From Malurus cyaneus samueli (lineage: Eukaryota > Chordata > Aves > Passeriformes > Maluridae), in assembly GCA_009741485.1 (NCBI GenBank), contig CM019238.1:7235477-7299476 (forward strand): a stretch of DNA of 64,000 bases, in the 5' to 3' direction. The translations under genes were made by a program, and so were the position numbers. Positions 32,232 through 44,474 of this stretch are shown here, piece after piece. The notes beneath the pieces are model-generated. The model did no database searches, was not told the origin of the DNA, and saw only the letters and a program-made list of their open reading frames with translations. Position 1 is the first letter of the stretch. Each line of letters begins with the position of its first letter.

Positions 32232-32984
32232 GCAGGGGGAAATCTTGTATGGTATCTACAAAATGTCTGGGCAAAACTGACTTATTTCTAAATCCACATT
32301 GGAATCCATTACTTGAGTAGCCCTGGTACACAGACACAGACAGCATGACCTTCAGCTGACAGATGAGAGCAGTCCAGAGTCTTGGATCCTGCTTAAAAGT
32401 CAGCTGTGATTCAGTGCCAAAGGACAGCTCACTTCTGGCCTGGTTCAGTGGGGAAGCCACTCAGGCACTAAAGCTCACTGGGTAACACAGGTGCCAAAGC
32501 AACAACACATGATATGAAACAGAGAGGCAAGAGGGAAAATACCTGCTAATAGCTCCAATATTAACTCTTCTCATTTTTCAGCTGTAATAAAGAACCTGTG
32601 TATCCATATGTAACCACTCTAATGAGGGGCCTGATTTCCAGGACCATTGAGTCTCCAGCAGTTTCTGTTGAAACTGCTAAATAGAAATCTAGTCTCTTAC
32701 AAGGGACTAAAAATGCATTTGCATGGTTAAAGCTGGGCCATGGTTCCTAACAAGAATGTCTTGATATTTTGGTTTACATATCATAACAGCTGGGGATGGT
32801 ATAAGGCTGATCAGCAAATTGAAGTGGAATTACAACATAAACCCAGTAATAATTGTATAAGTAAAAGTCAAGGTTGGTAACCTTTAATGTGGAGGCTGTG
32901 CAGGCTGAATATTAAAGGGGGAAAGCTCCAGAGAAACCTGACAGATTTTCTTTGCTGCAGCCACTTGGGGGGTAAGAAATCAAA

Positions 32985-33650
32985 GATTTTTTTACCTAAT
33001 ATCTAATCAAAACCTACTCTCTTTCAGTTTGAAGCCATTCCCCCTTGTCCTGTCACTACAGCTCCTTGTAAATAGTCTCTCCCCATCTTTCTTATGGGCT
33101 CCCTTCAGGCACTGGAAGAACACAATTAGGTCACACCAAACCTTCTGTTCTTCAGGCTGAACAGTCTCAGTTCTCTCAGCCTTTCCTCATAGGACAGGTA
33201 TTCCATTCCTCTAATCCTCTTTGGTGGCTTCATTTCAACAGGTTCACATCCTTCCTATGCTGGGACCCCAGAGCTGGATGCAGCACTGCAGGTGGGGTCT
33301 CACCAGGATGGGGCACAGGAGCAGAATCCCCTCCCTCCGTGGCTGCCCACAGGGCTTTGGATGCAGCCCAGGACACATTTGGCTTTCTGCACTCTGAGTG
33401 CCTGTGGCCAGCACATGCCCAGCCTCTCACCCAGCAGTACCCCCAAGTCCTTCTGGGCAGGACTGCTCTCCATCTGTTCATTCCCCAGCCTGGATTGATA
33501 CCTGGGGTTATCCTGACCCAGGTACAGCACCAGCACTCAGTTTTATTAAACTTCATGAGATTTCCACTTCTCAAGCTTGTCCAGGTCCCTCTGGATGGCA
33601 TCCCATCCTACAGGTGTGTCAACCACATCACTCAGCATGGTGTCACCTAC
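32985..33650 (-). mobile_element. CR1 LINE fragment, reverse orientation, both ends truncated
   Basis: On the minus strand the segment starts in the C-terminal part of the CR1 reverse-transcriptase ORF (VVDTPVGWDAIQRDLDKLEK is readable) and continues through frameshifted remnants of the NLMKFNK and LHLGQ-type region into the 3' noncoding part. Its plus-strand phrases include CAGTTTGAAGCCATTCCCCC. It stops at about 32985 at the ATTAGGTAAAAAAATCTTT point, so the final CR1 3' end is missing. Frameshifts make it non-functional. Confidence 0.93.
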
Positions 33651-33702
33651 AGTGTGAAGTATGGGTGTGGATTTCACAGATTTGGAATTCCTGATGATAC
33701 TG
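33645..33702. repeat. 58-bp direct repeat, copy 2
   Basis: The second copy of the repeat at 32059-32116, identical at 57 of 58 positions by eye. Its left edge abuts the 5' end of the reverse-oriented CR1 fragment, overlapping it by about six bases. Confidence 0.95.
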
Positions 33703-35328
33703 AGAGAATAACCCTTCAGAAAGGCAGATGAATCTGAAAGCATTGGTCACCCACATGCTCCTTAACTGGACTACTGCTTGATGAAGGTTATGATTCACTC
33801 CCATTTCATTTGTGCATATGGACCACATCTTTATTCCTCAAACATCCCAGTGGTGGCTGCTGGCACTTCTGTGCACAGAAAAGTAACTAGTAAGGTATTT
33901 CATATATTGAAACTTCTTCAAGTCAACCTAACTGCAGGAAATAGTAATTTTCTCCGTCAGTGCTTCCGAGACCAATTGACAGCACCTGATAAAACACTGG
34001 GAGACCTTAGAAGCAGCACAGGAGTTACTGGCATAGAGTGAATAATCTATGAGTGAAGTGCTTCCAAATGAAATCTTTCTACCCCTATCTTCAGCTAAAA
34101 AATAATGTGCTGCAGTCATTTCCTAGTATCCATATTATGCTGCAGCTACTTTTTAATGTACAAAGCACGTTGTCTTTTTACAAAGCCTGTTGAAGTGGGG
34201 AGTGATGGGAAGGTCAGATTTGTTTTGGAAAAGCCCAAAAGCTCTTTCTGCAGTTATTAGGAGAGCTGTGAGAAGGCCCAGTGGCAATGATATATAGATA
34301 AACATCTGCATTCCTTACATACCACAATCATTTTTGCTTCAAGCAGAACTTCACACTTCCAATGCTAAGCAGATTGTGCATGTGCCCATTACACACCAAA
34401 GTGCTCTCTCCCATTTGGTGTCAGGTATCCATCTGATAATTTGCTTTTGCATTATGAAGAGCTATGACTGATTCAGTGATTCTCTCTTTAGATTTGTGAA
34501 AGCTCTCTTGCATGCTGAGCAAACACTTAGTCCCTTTATAATACTGTATGAGCTGACTCTTTAGTCAAAAATATTCCACTACCTTAGTGTTGCATTGCAA
34601 AGATCCCCAACTATTTTATGCAATGCCTACTTAAAAAATAAATAAAGATTGAATTACATTCCTGAGCCCAGGATCCTCTTGCACTATACAAATGTAAGTA
34701 TTTAATTTGGCTTCCCTGTTTACGTTAGTTTGTTTTAGTTGCTCTGTGTCTTACTCAACCACAAGAATGCAGTATAATTTTACTTACTCAGAACTGTGTG
34801 TTTTTGGCTGCTTTTTGCTTCACAGTAAAAAACCCCAGGTTTTAAAGAAGGTCTAAAAGTGTTTTTTGTTCTTTAGTTGTGAAACTAAAACTAGACAAAC
34901 AACCAGAAGAAATTTCATACTGAGAGCCTGCAAATAAAGGCATAGAGTTAAAAAATGAACTGTTTGTAGTACTGGGGAAAGGAAGCAGATTGCCAGCCTG
35001 CAGAGATGAACTCTGCTGCTCCCCCCTCTAGAAACATGCTGGACATTAGAACTGTGCAATATCCACTCCAGAAACCTCTTGCCAGCATAAATTGGCAGGT
35101 ACAGGGGAGAAGAGGAAAAAACTACACAACAGTGATGGGGTGACTATCCCTGGGAAGGTTTGTTCTAATCCATGAGATCTGGGAGGTACCAAAAAGCTCT
35201 TCCAGCTCGCACTGTAGGAAATAGGAAGAAATGGAGCTGCTGGCTGTAGAAGGAGCTGCCACAGGTCACAGGAGGTTGTCTCAGCACAGCAGCGCCTCAC
35301 GCCCAAACAGCAGGACTGACAATCGCAG
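33703..35328. other. Intergenic, no gene recognised
   Basis: Unique sequence. The part just left of the next CR1 copy (about 35,060-35,320) is somewhat GC-richer. No supportable gene. Confidence 0.5.
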
Positions 35329-35655
35329 TCACTGAGTCACAGAGTCAATTAGGTTGGAAAAGACCTCCAAGATAATTGAGTCCAGTATCTGACAGATCAT
35401 TGCCTTGTCAACTAGACCATGGCACCAAGTGCCATGTTCAGTCATTTCTTGAACACCTGCAGGGATGATGATACCACCACCTCCCTGGGCAGCCCATTCC
35501 AATGCTTAACAACCCTTTGTGTGAAGAAATTCCTTCTGATATCCAACCTGGATCTCCCTTGTGCAGCTTGAAGCCATGTCTTCTTGTCCTGTCCCCTTCT
35601 GCCTGGGAGAAGAGCCCCAACCCCCACCTGGTTGCAACCTCCTTTCTCAGATCCT
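35329..35655 (-). mobile_element. CR1 LINE 3' fragment, reverse orientation
   Basis: On the minus strand the segment reads GGGGACAGGACAAGAAGACA, then the CTTCAAGCTGC, GGAATTTCTTCACACAAAGG, CATTGGAATGGGCTGCCCAG and GGAGGTCTTTTCCAACCTAA phrases, and ends in GACTCTGTGACTCAGTGAC. This is the CR1 3' end with a diverged tail repeat. About 330 bp remain; no ORF part is left. Confidence 0.95.
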
Positions 35656-38600
35656 CACAGATCTTGAAGGCATCAAAAGAGCGTAAAGATGCAGGGACAG
35701 CATCTGGGACAATATGGAAGCAACTTTGTGACTGATGTTACTTTGGGTATGTTCACACATAGACCCACATTAGTTTACAAGTACATAAAATTTCCCTAAA
35801 AAGACATCAAGGATTCTCCTATGAAATGTGGTTTTTCTGTCAAGATAAACTCAGCCTAAGCAATTACTCACATCCAGGTCCACATCAAGCTGGAAGGCCA
35901 ACAGCTCTTCAGTACAAAGTGCTCAAGGTCAGGGCTGGAATGTGAAGCTCAGCCCTTCCCAGACTCAGGGAGCGTCCCAGAGAGCCAGCCTAGCTGAGAG
36001 AGCCCTGCAGATGCTTTCACCTACTTCTATGAAACATGTTAAATTCACAACAACCAAACCAAAGTAAATTTCTACAACAGACTGAAAATAGCAGCATCCA
36101 GAGCAATTATATCCAAATAATCAGAAGTAGCTCCCAATTTGGAGATGTTCTTAGTTTTTAGATGCCTGAGAAAGATGTACCACATAGAAGTCCCATTTGC
36201 CATATTTTACAAGATTTTCTTACGATGACTTCTATACCTGAAAAAGCTCTATCTAGCCATAAAAAGTGGAATAATTTTACTGAAATTCTGAAGTTTCAGA
36301 TCTTTGTATTTTATAATAGTTTATAAATTGGGTTGTAATTGGGTTGTAAAAGTATTTGAAATGAAAATTTATTCTAAGTATTGTTCTAATGGCGGGTTAT
36401 TTATACGCACTGTGTACAAAACTGATTGTATACTCAGTTTTAAAATGCATGTACAACAAGCATTACATTAGCAAAATAAGAAATAGCCAAAAAGAAGCAA
36501 CATAAAGCAGAGACACACCCTTCTGAGACAGAATGCAAAGCAACACCCACGAGTAATAAATAAATATTTGGTCACAAAGTTTATACCATACAGTTTTCTG
36601 TTTCAGGGGCCAATGAATAAATATTTTGCAGATGCCATCTATGGGGGGAGTGGAAAATCTTGTTGCAAATAAAATAAATTAACAGACAATTCTTAAAATC
36701 TCTTTACTTATAATTTCTTTACTTATGTTAGCTGTTGCAACAGGAAGAGTGACCAAGGCAACCATCTCTTAAGCATTTATGAGGAGCCAAAAAGCCACTG
36801 GAGAAATGTAGACTCATGCATGTTAATATCACCGAGACAGAAATCAAAGTAGAAATTGGGATTTTTTACATTAAACACTGATCATAAAACTAAGAAGTCA
36901 CCGATACCCTTGAAAAGTACCCCATTGAAACTCAGAGTGATTAGATGCTCACAGACCTTAAGGTCTCATATCTCATTGTTTATACCAGGCTGCCCTCTAG
37001 CAACGAAAACCGGTGCACAGCATTCATGAGAAGGGTTTCCTCAGAGCACAAGTTGTTTTTTCATTTCAAAAAATGTTTGCTCTTTGCCTCATCTGTGCTT
37101 TAATCTGCATTTTAAAGCTCTTATTTGGAAAATTTTCTCATTAGTTTAATAGAAACAGCAAAACTGGCTACTTAATTGCAACGATTAAAATTATTTGGAG
37201 ACACCTACTGCTTTATAAAGATATATATACTTGGTTAATCTTTGCTTTTATATATCATCAGGGAATCTGGCTCCAGCCTTTTCTTACTGACTACAAAATG
37301 CACTATATCAAAACCAGCCTGGTGCTGTTGGACTCCACAGTGGCTCTACACATCTCCAAAAATCTAGGCAGGATCTTGTCATTTGTTCTAGCACAACTTG
37401 TACAGGGCACATAGCAGTTCAAGACTCAAACTAGAAACCCCAAGCACACTACACCATACTCATGGGGTCTGACATATCCCAACCCATTTTGCCCCTCCCG
37501 CACCTTGCCCCCTATAATTTATGATCACTTTCTGCTGCTAAATCAGTTCACCTGGGAATAAATATGCCAAGAAAATATAAAGCCATTGAAATTTAAAAAA
37601 AAAAAATTATTTTTAAGAGAAATTATAAAACAAATAGTTATCATTACATTTTTTCTTTGGTTTGATAAAATACATGAAAATTCCCAAGCCCTGTGTTGAT
37701 ATACAGGCCTAGGCTAGCAACGTGTTGCAGAGCACATTCACCTCTAAGACACCTTGAACTGAAGTCAGTAAGAACTAAAGACAGACTTTCAGACTTTCCC
37801 AAGTGCCTGACCTAAACTAGAATTAAGATTCTGGTCCCTAATTGAGTTGAAAACCATTGCAAAAGGGCTTCATTTAGAAAATCTTGTTCAAATTAAAACT
37901 AACTCAAACTGGCTCCCATCCTAAACCATAGAGAAACATGATTAAATATTCTGATTAAATGGTTTCTATGATTACAATTAGAAATAATCACAAGTTTTCT
38001 GTTAAAAAGACCAAAAAAGAAAAGCATCTGAGGGAAAGCACCAGAAAGGCTGGCAAAACAACAAAGGTGAGCTGGCAGCCACTGGGCTAAGGGAGGCTCT
38101 TCAGCTACCTGCAAGACCAAACTGTTCTTTGAAATGATGCACAACTGGAAAATTATAGCAAAGTAAAGGTCAGATATCAATAGAAACATAATTCAAAATA
38201 CAAAGGAATTTGTATTTTACAGAGCATACTCCCTAAGGACTTAGCAAAATATCACTGCTGTCATATTGAGCTGAGGAAACCTTGAGAGGAAGACATCAGT
38301 AAGATGCATTTGACTCCCTGATTCTCTCCCTGCCATTACCCCAAGCTGAATTAGCTGCCACAGCTATAGCACCCACGGCTTGAGCTGGGGGGGACTTGAG
38401 ATGGCCAAACTGACCTACATATCCTTCTTACCCTCTTCCTTTTCAATGTTTTCTGCAGACAGCTGAAGTGGAGGGATTACGACTACCAGAACAGCACTTT
38501 ACGCTAGAGTATCTCAGCTGCGTGTGGGAGGAGGCTTTTGTGTTGCCCAGAGAGGACAGCAAGGTTGATCATTACATATTCAACAGTAAATAAACAGATG

Positions 38601-41600
38601 AGGGATGAAGGCACTGTACTGTATCTGCCTTAGGGACAGCAGTGTACTGACACTTCATTTTAGAAAAAACTGCAGGTTTACATATGCTGTGAACCTTGTA
38701 TTAAACTCAAGGCTTTTCCATTAACCTTTTCCCCATACATTCAAACCTTGGGAGGGGTTTGTAAGTGACACTACTAAAAAGTATGTTGCAGTAGTGGAAA
38801 AATATGTTACATGGAACAAATCAGTAGGTTAAAGCCTCTGCTCTATTTTTCCAAACAAATACTCTTTTCCATTAACCATAGCACTGGAATCCTGTACCAC
38901 AGTCTTTTGAGGCTGATTATGTGGAACTGCTTTGAAATATTACTTTTGAATTTGTCATTTTAATTAACCAGTGGGAAATTCTTAAAATACCATCACATTA
39001 TTTGCCTTGCTTAATATAAACAACAACACTTCTTGAAATGTTCGGCTTCTTGTCCACACCCAGTTTGCTGAAAGGTCAAAATTAGATCCACTAGGGATTC
39101 ACGCTGGATAATTTTTCAGTGTGTTATAACCAATAATTGTCAAATAGCACAGTTAAATCTTAAATAGGACTCTACAGGCCTCAAGCAAAATTCCTAGTGT
39201 GGTCATGAGAAATTTTTCTTGAGAAAAGACCAAGGGCTTAAACTGTTGAAGAAAAAGAATAATTTTATGAAGCCCTGCTGGCCTGTTTACACATCGGATA
39301 AACTGGTGTTGGAACTGGCAGGCTATTTGGACAGGAATGGAAAAACTATCTTACCCAATTACACCTCATTCAGCTACTGCAAAATCTTACCTCTGGAAAT
39401 CAAAAGTTTTCATATGTAGGGGGACACCAGAAAGCCCTAGTAATGAAAAAACTTATGGAAATTATATTGATTCAAAAGAATGGTTAAATATAGTCCTAAC
39501 AGTTCTAATAAAGTCCTACTGCAATGTATACTTATCTTCAGGTATATGCTTCAGTGCTTTCCTGATTCAAGATATTAATGAACACAATGTTTGCTATTAA
39601 AAATGCCTTCTAAATACAAAATTTAAAGAGGACTTGTAGTCACAAAAGATGCTTGACACTCATAGGAAAAGTACCATGAGCTAATAAAAATACCCCTTCC
39701 ATACAGAAATCAGATACAGAGCAAAATGCTCCAAATGACAAAAAAAGTATCAAGGAGTGTCTGAGGTGAAGGGAAATTTCGAAATGATGGTACAGACTGT
39801 AAAACCTTAATTTCAAACACTGCATTTTATTCCCTCTTAGTTTGCTTTATTTCTTTCCTTCTTCTTCTTTATGAAAACACCACTCTATCTCAAAGGCCTA
39901 TGGTCATATTGTTTTGCTATGCATACTTTCCCAGGCTATTTAGATAGTCTGACTGCAGGCAGCAGAGATATAAAATGTACATTTAAAGAAGAGGGATGTC
40001 TAGGCCATCTCAGAACAGAATCACTGCACAGAGACAGATGATAATGGTGAGAGCAGGGAAAGGCAATGCAGCAGCTGCAATAGCCAATTCTACCCATAGC
40101 CAAAACATCAGAACGATGTTGATGGGCTTTGTGCTGCAGCTGACTTTTAATGGAACCTTTCCTCATTTGTACATTTCAGAGTAAAATCAAGTTCAACAAT
40201 GCAACCCTAACTCTTGTCACAGAAGTGTGCACATTTAGAAACTGGGATTATCACAACTCTGAGATAAAGTATCTTTCACTGTGTAGCCGTCTCTAGAAAG
40301 GATGTACCAATTACCCAACTTCTACACACATCTGAAATGTATAAGTTGAGAAAGAATTACTTGGATTTACAACTGTGTAATGGAGTAGAACCATTTTGCT
40401 CAATACTTTCCTTATTATTTGGAATAAATTTTTTGTAATGCAGTTATTAATATTCAGGAGTAAGTTACTTTGGAGTACTCTAGTTTATACTATCATACAT
40501 ATAAAACTGAACAAATACAGTAAGACCACATTGAACATTTCACAGCTTGGAGATAAGTGTGGATTTGATGATTGCTAATAGCAATTTCTTAATATAGTCT
40601 CTCACTTTGCTATGGCAAACCTGCAATGCTCAGGCCAGGCAGATGCAGAATGCATCAAATTAGTACCTTAGGGCAAGGAATACAATGGGATGTTTCATTA
40701 TAACTCAGGAAAGCAAACTACATCCTTGATGTACTCTGCTTCCAGACATTGCTGAGGCAATTGGTAATTCTTTGTGTCTCATGTGAGGATCACCAGAGGA
40801 AATCTCTGGAACTAGTCATTAATCAAACAAAGCATAACGCAGAGTTAAAATTTTTGAAATGGTGCCAAAAGCATTTGCGGAAATTTGCAATGACAACTGA
40901 TGAGAAACTCAATGCCTAGAGGGAGGGAGGTTGTGGCTTTCCTCTGATTTTGTTTTGGCTTTTATATTTTCTTTTTCACTGATTGCTATAGAATCCTTAT
41001 AGGGAAAATCTTTCACTCTTTTCTTCTTTGTAGAGAAGAAAATCAGTTTTACAAACAAATTCCATTATACTGGCAATTTTCCTGTAGTTATACAGAATGA
41101 GACTTACCCATTCCAACAATAGGTTTCCAACTAAAGAAGAAAACCAAAATATAGGGCAACAGAATGGGTCTGGAATAGAGTACGGTGGGATGAGCCAGAA
41201 TCAGAATGCACTTGGCAAGAGAAACAGGTATTAAGAGCGGGTTTAAAACACAAAGGAGAATGTCCCAGACAGTAGGGCAGAAAGCAAAAAATAGGAGAGA
41301 AAAAATAAGTGAAGAAACACTGGTAGATAGCAGCAACTGTCTATGTCTAATTAGCCTTAGCTAAAATGGGGAAATATATTCTAACAAGTCCTTGAAAACC
41401 AGCTTTCAGGTACAGAGAGAGACCTCACTTTTCAGATTCCTGGCATAAAATATTTTGCACATTTTTATACAGTGTCTAGAGAAATAGGCCTAGCTATGGA
41501 ACACTGTACTATAACATGAAAAAAAGACAGTTGCAGTAATCAAGGCCATTAGCTTCAGGTTTCCCTATGCTACAAAACCTAGATCCTTACTGTTTAAATA

Positions 41601-43119
41601 ATCCAGACAGACACAGTCTTCAAGGCACTAATACTTATTATACTCCCTGGTCTTTTTGTTTTTATCTCCAAGTTATTTCAGATAAGCTCATCCTTAAAGT
41701 TTTCATGCTGCAGTGTCAGGTACAGTGGTTTTTCTCTTCTCACTGATTTTACCAGGGCTGGCATTCAAGGGCCTTATTTCAAATTATGGCCTCAGCTTTG
41801 GATAATGCAAAGTGTCATTTTTGTACCAACTCTATCATCATCATAAAAAGATAATTATCTGTCAATCCACTGGAAATCTTCCTCTTTCAGTGATTTACAT
41901 GTGCCAGACATAATTTTGAAGTTCATGCTACAAAGAGCTCCCTGAACAAGAGATGATCTCAGAAGAAAAACAACTGGTGACATCCCACCCAGTGAAGGGT
42001 ATAAAATATTCATCTGCATTTCCCAGTCTATTTTGCCCAACAAGTTTCTGTAATGGAATTCTCATTTACACCCACACCAGTCTGGTGACTCAACTGCACT
42101 GGTGGAAACAAGATTTCGTCTCTCCATCATCCAACCATTTCCAGATCAACCAACACCTACGGGCAAAGACTCACACATTCCTGGATGCTCCAATGGAAAC
42201 CCTGATGCAGACAGACACAACGGCAGATGATTTATGGATCATGCTAGACTCAGGGCAGGCTCACAGATAAATCAGTCCTGGTAGGACATCACTAGTTCCA
42301 GGTACTTTGCCACTTCTTTCCAGGGATATCAAAGATAAATGCCAGGACTTAGCTTACACTGAGTGCTCAGGCAAAACTTAAGTCATATGATATTAAAGAA
42401 ATGACTCAGATGAAGAAAAGAAGAACAAGAACATTCAAACATTTAACTGTCAGGAGCACGTTTAGGTAATTTAGAGAAATCATGACCTAAAGCATCATGC
42501 TTAGGGAAAGATGTATTTTCTCCACACATCTATTTGATAAGCACCATAAGCATTAGCTTTTTGCTATAAGGACAATGAATGTATGCTAATGCCTTTGTTT
42601 CCATGCCAAACCACCCATCTGTTCTCTGTTCAGAATTCTGTCACGCTCCTTTCTTTTCGCTTTTCCCCTATACTATATTTAAGTTAAAAATACAAAACTA
42701 TGCATTATCACATACATGTAATTTATGATCTAGATTCTGTGTTAATGAAATTCAACAATAAAACAACAGAACAAAGAGAGAATGGTTTTGAATACTAAGT
42801 TTCCAATTGTTCGAGATGTAGCACTGCTTTATTGTGTTGCATTAGAAACCTCTTCACAACAAGAACAGACAAAAAGTGTTTGAATTAATTACCTCATTGG
42901 TGGGAGGGGGGGGGAAAGTCTCATTTTTTAGTGCACAGTTCATCTGTTAACACACAGACACTAATGATAGTCTCATGCTGATATATCACTAGCAGTGCAC
43001 AGTACATGATGAGTTACCTACTAGCCATCATTACTACTGGATTTAGGTTTTATTACTTCATGAAAAGGGTGCCTATGAAGTCTTTTGTATATCACTTGCT
43101 GCTTCAAATACAGGAACAG
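35656..43119. other. Intergenic, no gene recognised
   Basis: AT-rich unique sequence. A hydrophobic minus-strand open frame at 41088-41336 is followed by a GG/GTAAGTC donor-like site, but the protein resembles nothing I know. An 11-A run lies near 37595-37610. No young repeat or RNA gene recognised. Confidence 0.5.
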
Positions 43120-43320
43120 AGGTTTGCATTAGGAGTTTTTAGTAAATTAGTAATCAGGCTTCCTGACATGAGCGCAACATGAAATTTATGTAATATATTT
43201 ATAAACCAACACTAAATGTGTGTAAGTGCTTCCTGCCTGTTTTTTGAGAGTGAATGTTGCAACATGAGTCATAATTATTCAGGCCATAATTTATGATATT
43301 CTACATTTCCTTTTGGTCAG
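43120..43320. promoter_or_regulatory. Candidate conserved noncoding block
   Basis: A compact, complex stretch with TGAATGTTGCAACATGAGTC and TCATAATTATTCAGGCCATA followed by ATTTATGATATT: a C/EBP-like TTGCAACA, an AP-1-like TGAGTCA and homeodomain-like TAATTA cores within 60 bp. This is inferred from motif clustering only. Confidence 0.2.
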
Positions 43321-44407
43321 CAGAAGTACTTCAGAAAGGACCTGCTGGGGTATAAATACAGATGAAATGACCAGCCTGCTTCAGGGATTCTCTATTCCTC
43401 TACCTTCTAGGAAAACATTTATGATAGGAGCAGTTAGAATTGAAGACAGATGAAAAGACTTGATAATGGACGTTTTCCTCCAAAGCATCTACAAAAGGGA
43501 CATTCACAGCTGGGCATTCTCAGCTGCCCTCGTACATGTACAACCTAAATTTATTGTCACAGGACAAATGCTTAACTCCTCAGCCCCAGAGAAATCACTA
43601 TGCCTGTGAAACCATAGCTACCAGTATATATGAAATACATTCACATATTCATGGCATCTTCAAGATAAAGTGCTCAGACACTCTTAAAGAAGTAGCATTT
43701 CATTGCATTAAGTAGACAGTCCCACCAGAATGATTAAGTAACCACACACCATTACAGTTGAAGCACAGTAAATATTCTTTCTCCCTATGATGCCATTATT
43801 CTTTTGAACATATTAAAAAAAAAAAATTATGTTAAACCAAAAGCACATCCTGAACTAATGGTGATATTCAGGTCTTTTCTCAGACGCACAATTGCTTTCC
43901 AAAGAAGCAGCTTCTCATAATCCAGTCCCATGTGGCTTGAATCTAACCCAGTTACAGCACTGAACCCTCTTCCCTTTTCAGAGTCAGTACAAAGAAAACT
44001 GGGGACTAGCCCCTAGTTTATACTCTGGCAGCTTTAATACTGGCCTAAATAGGTTACTGAGGATTACTTTTGGCACTGCTTGGGAAATTAACTGATGTTA
44101 AGCCAATATAGCCTGCTTTGTGCCAACAGCTTCTTGCTCTCTTCTAAATCAAGGAAGTACCATTAAAAAGTGCCGGGGAGAAAGCTGAGGACTGGGCCAA
44201 AGTACGCTACGCTCTGGTGACCTGTGTAAGCACAAGGGATCCATAGGGAGCACCTACAGACCAGAACAACCTGGAGTAGCTACTGTCATTTGTTCTGGGC
44301 ACCATTTAGAGATACCAGTGTCTCCTCCAAGACTCTGCCAAACACTGGCAATTCTCAATATTTTGTCCATAAGTCAGCGTGTACAGAAAAGTTCCTAAAT
44401 GTTGTGC

Positions 44408-44433
44408 TTTCCTTCCTTCCTTCCTTCCTTCCT

Positions 44434-44466
<33 letters not shown>

Positions 44467-44474
44467 CTTCCCTC
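44408..44474 (+). repeat. Compound microsatellite (TTCC)n(TGCC)n
   Basis: About seven CCTT/TTCC units pass directly into about seven CTGC/TGCC units and end CTCCTTCCCTC. A pyrimidine-rich compound tetranucleotide array, likely polymorphic. Open frames crossing it (SFLPSFLPSCLPACLPACL-type on plus) are products of the repeat. Confidence 0.98.

Noticed and set aside
31891..32460. A 189-codon minus-strand open frame
   Set aside because: It crosses an A-rich low-complexity stretch with an N and one copy of the 58-bp repeat; no domain recognised. Probably repeat-derived or chance.
33230..33743. Several open frames on both strands at 33.2-33.7 kb
   Set aside because: All lie in a frameshifted CR1 fragment; they are not a host gene and not an intact reverse transcriptase.
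41088..41336. Hydrophobic 82-codon minus-strand open frame next to a GTAAGT donor-like site, considered as a membrane-protein exon
   Set aside because: T-rich DNA readily gives Leu/Phe/Ile-rich translations; no family match and no partner exon could be identified.
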